The position numbers and the translations under genes are program-made. Positions 15,695 through 25,251 of a stretch of 64,000 nt of DNA are shown piece after piece. Numbering within the stretch: the first letter of the stretch is position 1; every line of letters starts with the position of its first letter. This DNA is from an uncultured Rhodospirillales bacterium (lineage in GTDB: Bacteria; Pseudomonadota; Alphaproteobacteria; Acetobacterales; Acetobacteraceae), in the NCBI GenBank assembly GCA_903835235.1, contig CAILMF010000015.1:397938-461937 (forward strand), read 5' to 3'. The notes under the pieces were generated by a model. The model was not told the origin of the DNA. It saw only the letters and a list, made by a program, of their open reading frames with translations, and ran no database searches.

Positions 15695-16900
15695 ATGGAT
15701 TTGCGCTTCACGCCTGAGGAAGTCGCCTTCCGCGAGGAAGTCCGCACCTTCATCGCCGAAAACCTGCCGCGCGAAACGCGCGAGCGCATGCGGCTGGGCT
15801 ACCGGCCGAAGAAGCAGGAGATCATCGACTGGATGCGGATTCTCAACCGCAAGGGTTGGGCTGCCTTCAACTGGCCGCAGGAATATGGCGGCACCGGCTG
15901 GAGCGCGATCCAGCGGATGATCTTCCTGGAGGAAAACCTGGCGGCGCCGGCGCCGGAGCTGCTCTCCTTCAACATCACCATGATCGGGCCGGTGCTGATC
16001 CAGTTCGGTACGCAGGCGCAGAAGGACCACTTCCTGCCGCGGGCGAAGAACCTGGACGACTGGTGGTGCCAGGGCTTCAGCGAGCCGGGCGCCGGGTCGG
16101 ACCTCGCCAGCCTGCGCACGCGGGCGGAGAAGGACGGCGACCACTACGTGGTCAACGGCCAGAAGATCTGGACCAGCACGGCGCATAATGCCGATTGGTG
16201 CTTCTGCCTGGTGCGCACCAACCCCAACGCCGCCAAGCGGCAGGAAGGCATCAGCTTCCTGCTGATCGACATGAAGACGCCGGGTGTGGAAGTGCGCCCG
16301 ATCATCAGCATCGACGGCAGCCACCACCTGAACGAGGTGTTCTTCACCGACGTCCGCGTGCCCGTGGAAAACCTGGTGGGCGAGGAGAACAAGGGCTGGT
16401 CGGTGGCCAAGTACCTGCTGGGCAATGAGCGTACCGGCATCGCCCGGCTTGGCTCCAGCAAGGCCGCCATTCGCCGCAGCAAGGAAGTGGCGAAGGAAGT
16501 GCGCATGAAGGGCCGGCCGCTGATCGAGGACCAGGCGTTCCGCACCCGCGTGGCGCAGTTGGAGGTGGACGCCAAGGCGCTGGAGATCACCCAGCTACGC
16601 GTCGTCTCCGCCTACGCCAAGGCCGGCGGCAACAAGCCGGACCCGGTTTCCTCGGTGCTGAAGGTGAAGGGGACGGAGCTGCTGCAGAATTCTTCGGAAC
16701 TGCTGATGGATGTCGGCGGGCCGCAGGCCATGGCGGTGTGGCAGGCCGAGTTGGCGGCGCTGACCAACGAGCCGGAGATCGGGCCGGAATGGGCGCCGCA
16801 GATGGCGCCGGCCTACCTGATGCTGCGCGCCGCCAGCATCTATGGCGGCACCAACGAGATCCAGAAGAACATCCTCAACAAAGCCGTGCTGGGGCTGTAG
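15695..16900 (+). CDS. Acyl-CoA dehydrogenase (first of a tandem pair)
   Basis: This 401-residue flavoprotein has the acyl-CoA dehydrogenase fold: an amino-terminal helical domain (MDLRFTPEEVAFREEVRTFI), the flavin-loop motif WWCQGFSEPGAGSDLASLRT, KIWTSTAHNADWCFCLVRT, and the carboxy-terminal signature ASIYGGTNEIQKNILNKAVL. It oxidises an acyl-CoA to the 2-enoyl form and passes electrons to ETF. It is followed after 4 bases by a second, divergent ACAD, as in the heteromeric ACADs for steroid side chains or other bulky acyl groups. The substrate is not predictable here. Confidence 0.9.
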   Translation: MDLRFTPEEVAFREEVRTFIAENLPRETRERMRLGYRPKKQEIIDWMRILNRKGWAAFNWPQEYGGTGWSAIQRMIFLEENLAAPAPELLSFNITMIGPVLIQFGTQAQKDHFLPRAKNLDDWWCQGFSEPGAGSDLASLRTRAEKDGDHYVVNGQKIWTSTAHNADWCFCLVRTNPNAAKRQEGISFLLIDMKTPGVEVRPIISIDGSHHLNEVFFTDVRVPVENLVGEENKGWSVAKYLLGNERTGIARLGSSKAAIRRSKEVAKEVRMKGRPLIEDQAFRTRVAQLEVDAKALEITQLRVVSAYAKAGGNKPDPVSSVLKVKGTELLQNSSELLMDVGGPQAMAVWQAELAALTNEPEIGPEWAPQMAPAYLMLRAASIYGGTNEIQKNILNKAVLGL

Positions 16901-16904
16901 CACC

Positions 16905-18041
16905 ATGGATTTCGACCTGACCGAAGACCAGCGCCTGCTGACCGAGAGCGTCAGCCGCCTGCTGGGCGACACCTACGCCTTCGAGCAGCGCAAGCAGCTG
17001 CTGAAGACCCCCACGGGCTGGAGCGAGACGCTCTGGGCGCAGTATGCCGAACTCGGCCTGCTGGGCCTGCCGTTCAGCGAGGACCATGGCGGCTTCGGCG
17101 GCAGCGCGGTTGACGTGATGCTGCTGATGCAGGCTTTCGGCAAGCACCTGGTGCTGGAGCCGTATCTCTCCACCGTCGTGCTCGGTGGCACCGCATTGCG
17201 CCTGGCCGGCAGCGCCGACCAGCAGGACGAGATCCTGCCCGGCATCGCCGCCGGCGAGCGTCGCCTGGCCTTCGCGCATTACGAACGCCAGTCGCGCTAC
17301 GACATGACGGATGTGCTGACCACGGCGAAGGCCAGCGCGGATGGCTTCGTGCTGGAAGGCGCCAAGGCCACGGTGCTGCATGGCGACAGCGCGGATACGC
17401 TGATCGTCAGCGCCCGCACCGCGGGTGGGCGGGACGACGAGGCTGGGCTGAGCCTGTTCCTGGTGGACGCCAACAGCCCCGGCGTTGCCAAGCGCGGTTA
17501 CACGCTGCGCGATGGCTCGCGCGCCGCGGAACTGTCCTTCTCGGGCGTGCAGGTGCCGCGCGACGCCTTGCTGGGCGAGCAGGACAACGCGCTGCCCGTC
17601 ATCCGTCGCGTGGTGGAAGCCGGCATCGCCGCCGGCGCTGCCGAGGTGGTCGGCGCCATGGAAGCCATGCAGGCGATGACGCTGGACTACTTGAAGACCC
17701 GCGTGCAGTTCGGCCGCGCGATCGGTGAGAACCAGGCGCTGCAGCACCGCGCGGCGGAGATGATGATCGCGCTGGAACAGGGCCGCTCCATGGCCATGCT
17801 GGCGGCGATGATGGTGGACGAGCCCAACGCCGCCGAGCGTGAGCGCAACATCAGCATGGCCAAGGTGGGCGTCGGCCAGGCCGGGCGCTTCGTCAGCCAG
17901 AATGCGGTGCAGCTGCATGGCGGCATCGGCATGACCGAGGAATACGCCGTCGGCCACTTCTTCCGCCGCGTCATGGTGTTCGAGCACCTATACGGCGACA
18001 CCGCGTACCACCTGGACCTGCTGGCCGACCAGGTGGCGTAA
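16905..18041 (+). CDS. Acyl-CoA dehydrogenase (second of a tandem pair)
   Basis: The 378-residue product begins MDFDLTEDQRLLTESVSRLL and ends with the family signature LHGGIGMTEEYAVGHFFRR. Its flavin loop is weaker than that of its upstream neighbour (FAHYERQSRYDMTDVLTTAK in place of the GSD motif), which is typical of the partner subunit of two-gene ACADs. The genes are 4 bases apart and certainly co-transcribed. A strong hairpin at 18089-18117 ends the unit. Confidence 0.88.
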   Translation: MDFDLTEDQRLLTESVSRLLGDTYAFEQRKQLLKTPTGWSETLWAQYAELGLLGLPFSEDHGGFGGSAVDVMLLMQAFGKHLVLEPYLSTVVLGGTALRLAGSADQQDEILPGIAAGERRLAFAHYERQSRYDMTDVLTTAKASADGFVLEGAKATVLHGDSADTLIVSARTAGGRDDEAGLSLFLVDANSPGVAKRGYTLRDGSRAAELSFSGVQVPRDALLGEQDNALPVIRRVVEAGIAAGAAEVVGAMEAMQAMTLDYLKTRVQFGRAIGENQALQHRAAEMMIALEQGRSMAMLAAMMVDEPNAAERERNISMAKVGVGQAGRFVSQNAVQLHGGIGMTEEYAVGHFFRRVMVFEHLYGDTAYHLDLLADQVA

Positions 18042-18088
18042 GGCGTTCGGCGCCGGGGAGGGCGACCCCCCCGGCGCCAGTCAGGTTA

Positions 18089-18117
18089 CGTCGCCCGGAT
18101 GTGCCATCCGGGCGACG
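18089..18117 (+). terminator. Likely bidirectional terminator hairpin
   Basis: The arms cgtcgcccggatg (18089-18101) and catccgggcgacg (18105-18117) are a perfect 13-bp stem with a 3-nt loop. It lies between the convergent acyl-CoA dehydrogenase and ABC binding-protein genes. No long T-run follows. Confidence 0.7.
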
Positions 18118-18129
18118 TCTGCACGCGGC

Positions 18130-19722
18130 TCAGCCCTTCTTGACGTTCCAGAACACCGGGAAGCCGCGCAGCACGCCGGTGATGTTGGTGCGGTAGGCGG
18201 TCTGCTGCACGAACTGGCCGAGCGGAATGCTCGGTACATCCTGCATGGCCTGCACCTGCATCTCGCGGCAGATCACCTGCTGCGCCGCCAGGTTCGGCGC
18301 CGCGAACCAGGCGGTGCGCAGCTCCTCCAGCCTGGCGCTGGTGCACCAGCCCGGCCAGGCCGAGGGCTCCGCGCCATTGCCGCGCACCGCGTAGTGGTTG
18401 GCGGGGTCCAGGTGGTCCACGCCTTCCCAGCCGGTGCTGAAGCAGCTCCAGCCGCCCTGGTCCACCGGACCCTTGTTGTTGCGGCGTTGCAGCATGGTGC
18501 CCCAGTCGGTCGCGATGTAGTCGATGTTCATGCCGATCTTCTTGAACATGTCGGCGGCGACATCGCCGATGGCCTTGAACTGCGGGTAGTCGGTGGCCAC
18601 CAGCATGGCGACCTTCTCGCCGGCATAGCCGGCCTCGGCCAGCATGCGCTTGACCTTGTCGTGGTCGCGCGGACCCTTGAAGGGGTCGAGGCCGGCTTCA
18701 CTGGCCATCGGCGTGCCGGGGCAGAAGATGCCGTGCGGCGTGTGATAATCCCTAGGGTCGGTGCCGACGATGGCCTGCATCATCGCCGCCTGGTCGATGG
18801 CGTGCAGCACGGCGCGGCGGACACCGGGGTTGTTGAACGGCGGCTGCAGGTGGTTCAGCCGCATCATGTTGACGGCGCCGCTGAAGTTGATGGTGTCCAG
18901 CTTGATCCGGCGGTCGCGGCGCAGCAGCGGCATCAGGTCATGCGCCGGGTTTTCCCACCATTCCTGCTCGCCCTGCTGCAGGGCGGAAGCCTTGGTCGAG
19001 GCATCCGGGATGGTGGTCCATTCGACCCGGTCGAAGTGGACGATCTTCGGGCCGCTGTTCCAGTCCGGTGTGCCGCCCTGGCGCGGCACGTACTTGTCGA
19101 ACTTCCGGTAAACCGCGCGGGCGCCGGCCACACGCTCGCTGGCCACCCAGGTGAAGGGGCCGCTGCCGATCATGTCGGTCAGCTGCTTGAACGGATCGGT
19201 ATTGGCGAAGCGCTCCGGCATCATCGCCGGCATCGGCGAGGTGATTTTCCCCAGCGCATCCGGCAGCAGCGGGAAGGGCCGGTTCAGGCGGAAGACGATG
19301 GTGCGGTCGTCCGGCGCGGACAACTCGTCGGTCGCGGCGATCAGCGCGCCGCCCAGGGCATCCCGCTTGGCCCAGCGCTTGATGCTGGCGACGCAGTCCC
19401 GCGCGGTGACCTTCTCGCCGTCGTGCCAGAGCAGGCCGGGGCGCAGCGTCAGCGTCCACAGCTTGCCGTCATTGGCGACGACATGGCCTTCCACCATCTG
19501 CGGCGTGGCCTTGAAGTGCCCGTCCATGCCGTAGAGCGTGTCGTAGATCATGTGGCCATGGCCGCGGGTGACGTAGGCCGTGGTGCCATGCGGGTCGAGG
19601 TAGCTGAGGTCGATCTGCGGTACGAACTTCAGCACACCCGCGCCCTGGGCACGGCCGAGGCCAGGTGCGGCCAGCGCGGCGGCGCCCACGGCGCCGGCGG
19701 CAAGGAAATCGCGACGCTTCAT
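18130..19722 (-). CDS. ABC transporter substrate-binding protein, peptide/nickel family (SBP_bac_5)
   Basis: This 530-residue periplasmic protein begins with a Tat-type signal (MKRRDFLAAGAVGAAALAAP, cleavage near GRAQG). The SBP_bac_5 hallmarks follow: YDTLYGMDGHFKATPQMVEG, then LWTLTLRPGLLWHDGEKVTA and the carboxy half NMMRLNHLQPPFNNPGVRRA. Such proteins deliver oligopeptides or similar solutes to a DppBCDF-type importer. No permease or ATPase gene is adjacent, so it is either an orphan or works with a system encoded elsewhere. Confidence 0.88.
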   Translation of the reverse strand: MKRRDFLAAGAVGAAALAAPGLGRAQGAGVLKFVPQIDLSYLDPHGTTAYVTRGHGHMIYDTLYGMDGHFKATPQMVEGHVVANDGKLWTLTLRPGLLWHDGEKVTARDCVASIKRWAKRDALGGALIAATDELSAPDDRTIVFRLNRPFPLLPDALGKITSPMPAMMPERFANTDPFKQLTDMIGSGPFTWVASERVAGARAVYRKFDKYVPRQGGTPDWNSGPKIVHFDRVEWTTIPDASTKASALQQGEQEWWENPAHDLMPLLRRDRRIKLDTINFSGAVNMMRLNHLQPPFNNPGVRRAVLHAIDQAAMMQAIVGTDPRDYHTPHGIFCPGTPMASEAGLDPFKGPRDHDKVKRMLAEAGYAGEKVAMLVATDYPQFKAIGDVAADMFKKIGMNIDYIATDWGTMLQRRNNKGPVDQGGWSCFSTGWEGVDHLDPANHYAVRGNGAEPSAWPGWCTSARLEELRTAWFAAPNLAAQQVICREMQVQAMQDVPSIPLGQFVQQTAYRTNITGVLRGFPVFWNVKKG

Positions 19723-20025
19723 GCTGAAACCCCTTTTGTTGCGATGGTCATGGCAGTCTCCTGGTTGGAATGGCCGCCGGCGCCCCTGTTGCCCGCAGCC
19801 TAAAGCAGCTTTCGGGGCGGGCGCCAGCGGATGTTCCGCCGGGCGTGCCTTTGGGGTTCGGCGCGGGCTGGCCTCTCATCGTCGCCGGGGGAATCACCGG
19901 CGGCGTGGATCAGCCGCTCGAACAACAGCAGGGGGCTGTCAGGCGCTGCTGCCTGCGCCTGGCAGCCCCTGGCCGTGGTGCGGCGCTTCGCGGTATGCCG
20001 GCGCCCTCAGCAGCGGGAAGCCAGC

Positions 20026-21252
20026 ATGCCCTCCACGCGGCCCGGCCACGGCAAGCCCCGCAACCTCGCCCTGATCACCCTGGCGCAGGTGCTCGCCCTG
20101 TCCATCTGGTTCTCCGGTACCGCCGCCGGGCCCGGCATGGCGCGGGAGGCGGCGCTGCCCCTGGGGTTCCAGGCCTTGCTGACCAGTGCGGTACAGGCTG
20201 GCTTCGTCGCGGGAACGCTGGTCAGCGCGGTGCTGGGCCTGGCCGACCGGTTGGACCCGCGGCGCTTCTTCGCGGCGGCCACGCTGGTTGGGGCGCTGGC
20301 CAATGCCGGCATCCTGCTGCTGCCGGTCGGCGCCGACGCCGTGGTGGTCGCCCGCTTTGCCACGGGGTTCGCCCTGGCCGGCGTCTATCCCGTGGGGATG
20401 AAGCTGGCCGCCGGCTGGGCCGACCGCAACGATGCGGGCCTGGTCGTCGGCCTGCTGGTGGGCGGGCTGACGCTGGGTTCGGCCTCGCCGCACCTGGTCA
20501 ATGCCCTGGGCGAGCTGGACTGGCGGCTGACGCTGGCCATCGCCTCCGCTGCCGCCGTGGCCGGCGCGGCGCTGATGGCCGGCGTGCAGCTTGGCCCGCG
20601 CCATGCCCCGGCGTCGCGCTTCCGCCCGGCCGCGGCGCTGCGGCTATGGCAGAACCGCGGTACGCGGCTGGCGACGCTCGGCTATCTCGGTCACATGTGG
20701 GAGCTCTATGCGATGTGGACCTGGGTGGGGCTGTACCTGGCCGCCAGCTTCGCCGCCTGGCGCGGCACCAGCCCCGACCCGGCGGAAGCGGCCTTCTCCA
20801 GCTTTGCCGTGCTGGCGGCGGGGGCCCTGGGCTGCGTGGCCGCGGGGCTGCTGGCCGACCGCCTCGGCCGGGTGCGCGTGACGGTGGCGGCGATGGCGGT
20901 CTCCGGCGGCTGCTGCCTGCTGGCGGGGCCGGTCTTCGGCCTACATCCGGCGCTGACCCTGGGGGTCTGCCTGGTCTGGGGCGTGGCGGTGGTGGCGGAC
21001 AGCGCGCAGTTCTCGGCCAGCATCGCGGAACTGGCCGACCCCGGGCTGACCGGCACCATGCTGACGGTGCAGACCAGCCTCGGCTTCACCCTGACGCTGA
21101 TCACCATCCACCTGATGCCGCTGCTGGTCGACGCCATCGGCTGGGGCGGCGCCTTTGCCGCCCTGGCGGTGGGGCCGGCGCTGGGCTGCGTGGCCTTCCT
21201 GCGCCTGGGCCGCAGCGCGGAGGGCGCCAGGCTGGCCGGCGGCAGGGGCTGA
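20026..21252 (+). CDS. MFS transporter
   Basis: A 408-residue membrane protein with about twelve hydrophobic segments. The loop between the second and third helices is GLADRLDPRRF, and the matching loop in the second half is GLLADRLGRVRV, both of the major facilitator type. I start at the ATG at 20026 because the product then opens MPSTRPGHGKPRNLALITLA with the first helix directly after; upstream sequence in frame is not membrane-like. The substrate is not predictable. It converges on the AEC carrier gene with only 3 bases between them. Confidence 0.85.
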   Translation: MPSTRPGHGKPRNLALITLAQVLALSIWFSGTAAGPGMAREAALPLGFQALLTSAVQAGFVAGTLVSAVLGLADRLDPRRFFAAATLVGALANAGILLLPVGADAVVVARFATGFALAGVYPVGMKLAAGWADRNDAGLVVGLLVGGLTLGSASPHLVNALGELDWRLTLAIASAAAVAGAALMAGVQLGPRHAPASRFRPAAALRLWQNRGTRLATLGYLGHMWELYAMWTWVGLYLAASFAAWRGTSPDPAEAAFSSFAVLAAGALGCVAAGLLADRLGRVRVTVAAMAVSGGCCLLAGPVFGLHPALTLGVCLVWGVAVVADSAQFSASIAELADPGLTGTMLTVQTSLGFTLTLITIHLMPLLVDAIGWGGAFAALAVGPALGCVAFLRLGRSAEGARLAGGRG

Positions 21253-21255
21253 GCG

Positions 21256-22200
21256 CTACGGCACCGCTACCGGCGCGCTGAGCAGCCAGGCGGTGGCCGG
21301 GAACAGCAGGGCCGCCATCAGCGTGGAAACCAGCACGCCCGCGCTGACCTCCTCGGCCGCGGCGTCGTTGCGCTGGGCCAGCACGAAGGCATTGGTCGCC
21401 GTGGGCATGGCGGCCAGCAGCGTGCCGGAGACGACCCAGAAGCTGTCCAGCTCCAGCACCTGGCTGAGCACCAGCCACACCAGCGCGGGGTAGGCCACCA
21501 GCTTGGCCAGGGTCAGCCCGGCCGCCATGGCCAGCACCCGCCCCTGGGCGCGCATCTGCCCCAACGTGCCGCCCAGCGCGAACAGCGCAGTGGGGCCGGC
21601 GGCATTGCCGAGGAAGGTCAGGAAGCGCTCCACCGGCAGCGGCAGCGTTACCGCGTACCAGGCCAGCGCGCAGCCGCCGACGATGGAGAGGATGACGGGG
21701 TTGCGGGTCAGCCCCAGCAGGCCGAGGCCCATGGTGCGCAGCCCGGCGCGGCCCTTGCCCGGGGCCATCAGAACGCTGCCGAGGGCCACGATGACCGCGA
21801 CCTCCGCCATGATGCTCATGGCCACCGGGCCGGCGACCCGCTCGCCCAGGATGGGCAGCAGCAGCGGTGGCGCCAGGTAGCCGACATTGCCCATGGCCGC
21901 CGCGGCGCCCAGCGCGGCGGATTGCTGGCGGCCGTGACCGCGCAGCAGCGCAAAAGCCATGGAGAGGCCGAATATGCCGAGGCAGGCGCCCAGGTAGCCC
22001 TGGAACCATTCGGGCTGGAAGCTTTCCGCCAACGGCTGGCTGCCCACCAGGCGCAGCAGCATGGCCGGCAGCGCCACGTTGAAGCTGAAGGTGCCGATCG
22101 CCACGACCACGGCCGCCGAGACCAGCTTCAGCCGGGCAGCGAGGAGGCCCACCGCCACCACGGCGAAGATGGGCAGGCAGAGCGAGAGGAAACCGATCAT
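21256..22200 (-). CDS. AEC family (auxin efflux carrier-like) permease
   Basis: The 314-residue product has ten hydrophobic segments in two halves, with the family features LPIFAVVAVGLLAARLKLVS at the start, the AMGNVGYLAPPLLL crossing and LAAMPTATNAFVLAQRND in the last third. AEC carriers move organic acids such as malate or malonate. I start at MIGFLSLCLPIF (22200), which puts the first helix at the terminus as usual; an upstream ATG at 22239 is possible. It is divergent from the TAXI gene at 22276. Confidence 0.8.
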   Translation of the reverse strand: MIGFLSLCLPIFAVVAVGLLAARLKLVSAAVVVAIGTFSFNVALPAMLLRLVGSQPLAESFQPEWFQGYLGACLGIFGLSMAFALLRGHGRQQSAALGAAAAMGNVGYLAPPLLLPILGERVAGPVAMSIMAEVAVIVALGSVLMAPGKGRAGLRTMGLGLLGLTRNPVILSIVGGCALAWYAVTLPLPVERFLTFLGNAAGPTALFALGGTLGQMRAQGRVLAMAAGLTLAKLVAYPALVWLVLSQVLELDSFWVVSGTLLAAMPTATNAFVLAQRNDAAAEEVSAGVLVSTLMAALLFPATAWLLSAPVAVP

Positions 22201-22275
22201 GCAAGCCTTGTTGCGGGGCAGCGCGAAGCTGTCCATCATTCCCCGCAGATTTACCGGAACAGGGAGCCGAGGCCC

Positions 22276-23262
22276 ATGAGCCTATTGATGACCCGTCGGG
22301 CGGCGCTTGGCGTCGCCCTGGCCGCGCCCTTCGTGCGCGTGGCCTCGGCGCAGCAGACCTTCGAGTGGGTCGCGGGCTCGGTTGGCGGCGGCTGGTACAC
22401 CATGGCGGCCGGGCTTTCCGCCCTGATCAAGGACGAGAACCCGGAGCTGCAGATACGCGTCACCCCCGGCGGCGGCCTGGCCAACAGCACCCGCGTCAAC
22501 AACAACCAGTCGCCGGTGGGCTGGGGGATCGACGCCTTCGCCGCGTCTGCCCGCAAGGGCGAAGACCCCTATACGAGCAAGCACGAGAACCTGCGCTGCC
22601 TCGGCACCGGCTACAGCCCGACCGAGCACCACTTCCTGCGCCACACCGGCGCCGGCCCGGCCGACATGCGGGCGATCTTGACGCAGAAGGGCCTGAAGGT
22701 CGGGGTGCCGCAGCGCTCCTCCACCGACGAAATGACGATGCAGCGGATCCTGAAGTTCTACGGCAGCAGCCCGGAGAAGATCCGCGACGAGGGCGGCCGC
22801 TACCAGACCGGCAGCTACGCCGACATCGCCAGCGCCTATACCGATGGCCAGGTGGACTACCTCTACGCCGCCCTGGCGCGGCCGGCGGCGATCTTCACGG
22901 AAGTGGCGCAGGGCCGGCGCGGTGGGTCGCTGGTTGAATTCCCGGCCGATGTGCGCCGCCACCTGGCGGATACCTACGCCTATGCCCAGGGCGTGCTGCC
23001 GGCGGGCACCTATCCGCAGCTGCAATCCGGCCCGGTCAACGTGACCAGCATGGACAGCGTCATCATGGTGCATGCCTCCCTGCCGGAGGACGTGGCCTAC
23101 AAGATCACCAGGACGCTGATCCGCAACAAGGGCCAGCGCCTGGTGGCGATCCACGCCAGCATGGGCGCCTGGGACCCGACGGTGAGCTGGAAATATACCG
23201 GCCTGCCGCTGCACCCCGGCGCCGCCAAGGCGTTCCGCGAAGCCGCGGGCATGCCGGCCTGA
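22276..23262 (+). CDS. TAXI family TRAP solute-binding protein
   Basis: This 328-residue periplasmic protein has a signal sequence (TRRAALGVALAAPFVRVASA). The TAXI fold is marked by GSVGGGWYTMAAGLSALIKD, VTPGGGLANSTRVNNNQSPV and GSYADIASAYTDGQVDYLYA. It captures a solute for the fused TRAP permease encoded 88 bases downstream. A GC-rich hairpin region (about 23269-23306) lies between the two genes and could give differential expression of binding protein and permease. Confidence 0.88.
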   Translation: MSLLMTRRAALGVALAAPFVRVASAQQTFEWVAGSVGGGWYTMAAGLSALIKDENPELQIRVTPGGGLANSTRVNNNQSPVGWGIDAFAASARKGEDPYTSKHENLRCLGTGYSPTEHHFLRHTGAGPADMRAILTQKGLKVGVPQRSSTDEMTMQRILKFYGSSPEKIRDEGGRYQTGSYADIASAYTDGQVDYLYAALARPAAIFTEVAQGRRGGSLVEFPADVRRHLADTYAYAQGVLPAGTYPQLQSGPVNVTSMDSVIMVHASLPEDVAYKITRTLIRNKGQRLVAIHASMGAWDPTVSWKYTGLPLHPGAAKAFREAAGMPA

Positions 23263-23349
23263 TGCCATGGCCCCGCGCCGCCCCGCTGCGGGGTGGCGCC
23301 GTGGCCCGCCACTTGCTGCGCCTGGGACCTGCATCAAGGACGACGCGGC

Positions 23350-25251
23350 ATGCGTGACCTTCCGCGCTGGTTGAAGCTGACCACCACGCTGTGGCTGGCC
23401 GCGGCGGCGGCGGTGCACCTGTATTTCGGCGGCTTCGGCTTTCCCGACCCGATCCGGATGCGCGGCTTCCATCTGCTGGTCTTCGTGCCGCCGCTGTTCC
23501 TGCTCTACCCCGCCTTTCCCGGCCGTTCCCCCATGGGGCGGCCCAGCCTGTTGGACTGGCTGTGGTGCCTGGCCGCCGCGGCGCCGCATGCCTGGGTGAT
23601 GTGGCAATGGACCGCGGTTGCCGACCGCATGGAATACGTGGACCCCTTCACGCCGGTGATGCTGGTGCTGGGCATCACCGCGGTGGTCACGCTGCTGGAA
23701 GCCACGCGCCGGGCGGTGGAAGCCGGGCTGATGTGGATGATCCTGGCCTCCATCGCCTACATGGCCTTTGGCCACTACCTGCCGGGCCTGCTCAATGCCC
23801 GGCCGTTCAGCCTGGCGGAGATTGTCGAGGCGAGTTGGCTGGTGCCGACGGCGGGTGGTGTCTATGGGCCGCTGACCGGGATTGTCGCGACCACCATCGC
23901 CGTCTTCATCCTGTTCGGTGCCTTCATGCAGGGCAGCGGGACGGGCCGGCTGTTCCACAACCTGGGCGCGGCGGCGGCGGGGCGGTTCACCGGTGGGCCG
24001 GCCAAGGTGGCGGTCATCACCTCCGGCCTGTTCGGCACCATGAGCGGGTCTTCCGTCTCCAACGTCATCACGACAGGCGCCATGACGATCCCGCTGATGC
24101 AGCGGATCGGCTATCGCCCCGCCCTGGCCGCGGGCATTGAGAGTGCCGCCAGCGTCGGCGGCGCGCTGATGCCGCCGGTGATGGGCGCCGCCGCCTTCGT
24201 GATGGCCGAGATCACCGCGATTCCCTACAGCGAGATCGTCGTCGCGGCGGCGCTCGGCGCGGTGCTGTACTACTACGCCATCGTGGTGGCGGTGCATTTC
24301 GAGGCCAAGCGCGCCGGCATCGCCCCGATGCCCGCCGAGGCCATTCCCGGCTGGCGGGAGGTGCTGGCCGACGCCCACCTGGTGCTGCCGATCGGCGTGC
24401 TGGTCTGGTTCATGAGCGAGGGGTGGTCGGGCAATTACGCGGCCTTCTGGTCCACCATCGCCATGGTCGCCGTCTCCCTGCTGCGGCGGCGCACCCGCAT
24501 GGGCTGGCGCACCATCCTGGAAAGCCTGGCCAGCGCTGGCCACACCATGGCGCCGCTGGCGGTTTCCATCGCGGGGTCGGGCATCGTGGTCTCGGCGCTG
24601 ACCACCACCGGGCTGGTGGTGGCGCTGGGCGGCATCATCAAGGTGATGGCGGCCGGCAGTTTCCCGTTGCTGCTGCTGCTGCTGGCGGCCACCGTGCTGG
24701 TGCTGGGCATGGGGATACCCACCACGCCCAGCTACATCATCGCCGCCGCCATCGGCGTGCCGCAGATACTGGAACTGGGCCAGGTGGCGCTGGGCGTGCC
24801 GCAGGCGGCGCTGGTGCTGCCGGCGCATCTTTTTATTTTTTACTTCGCGGTATTGGCGGATGCCTCGCCCCCGGTGGCGGCGGCGGCCTTCGCGGCGGCG
24901 GCCATCGCCAAGGCCTCGCCGCTGGTGTCCAGCCTGCATGCCACGCGGCTGGGCATTGCCGGCTTCACCGTGGGCTTCGCCTTTCTGTACGACCCCGCGA
25001 TCATGTGGCGCGGAAGCTGGTACGAGATCGCGCTGGTGGTGGCGATCCAGGCCTCGGCGCTGGCGGCCATCGCGGCCGGGTATGCCGGCTACCTCTGGGC
25101 GCCGCTGGGCTGGCTGCCGCGCCTGGTGCTGGGCGCTGCCGGCCTGTTCGCGGCGTTCTACCATGCGGTGCCGGACCTGGTGCGCCTGGCCGTGGCCGGC
25201 GGCGCGCTGGTCGGCATCGCCCTGCTGCAACAACTCCGGAGTAAAGCCTGA
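23350..25251 (+). CDS. TRAP transporter fused permease (TAXI type, DctQM)
   Basis: This 633-residue inner-membrane protein combines a short DctQ-like amino-terminal part with a DctM-like body: FGTMSGSSVSNVITTGAMTI, AAGIESAASVGGALMPPVMG, and a second half with LGMGIPTTPSYIIAAAIGVP. It moves the solute bound by the TAXI protein using an ion gradient. The stop codon shares a base with the start of the following SBP_bac_3 gene (TGATG), so the three genes form one operon. Substrate unknown. Confidence 0.9.
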   Translation: MRDLPRWLKLTTTLWLAAAAAVHLYFGGFGFPDPIRMRGFHLLVFVPPLFLLYPAFPGRSPMGRPSLLDWLWCLAAAAPHAWVMWQWTAVADRMEYVDPFTPVMLVLGITAVVTLLEATRRAVEAGLMWMILASIAYMAFGHYLPGLLNARPFSLAEIVEASWLVPTAGGVYGPLTGIVATTIAVFILFGAFMQGSGTGRLFHNLGAAAAGRFTGGPAKVAVITSGLFGTMSGSSVSNVITTGAMTIPLMQRIGYRPALAAGIESAASVGGALMPPVMGAAAFVMAEITAIPYSEIVVAAALGAVLYYYAIVVAVHFEAKRAGIAPMPAEAIPGWREVLADAHLVLPIGVLVWFMSEGWSGNYAAFWSTIAMVAVSLLRRRTRMGWRTILESLASAGHTMAPLAVSIAGSGIVVSALTTTGLVVALGGIIKVMAAGSFPLLLLLLAATVLVLGMGIPTTPSYIIAAAIGVPQILELGQVALGVPQAALVLPAHLFIFYFAVLADASPPVAAAAFAAAAIAKASPLVSSLHATRLGIAGFTVGFAFLYDPAIMWRGSWYEIALVVAIQASALAAIAAGYAGYLWAPLGWLPRLVLGAAGLFAAFYHAVPDLVRLAVAGGALVGIALLQQLRSKA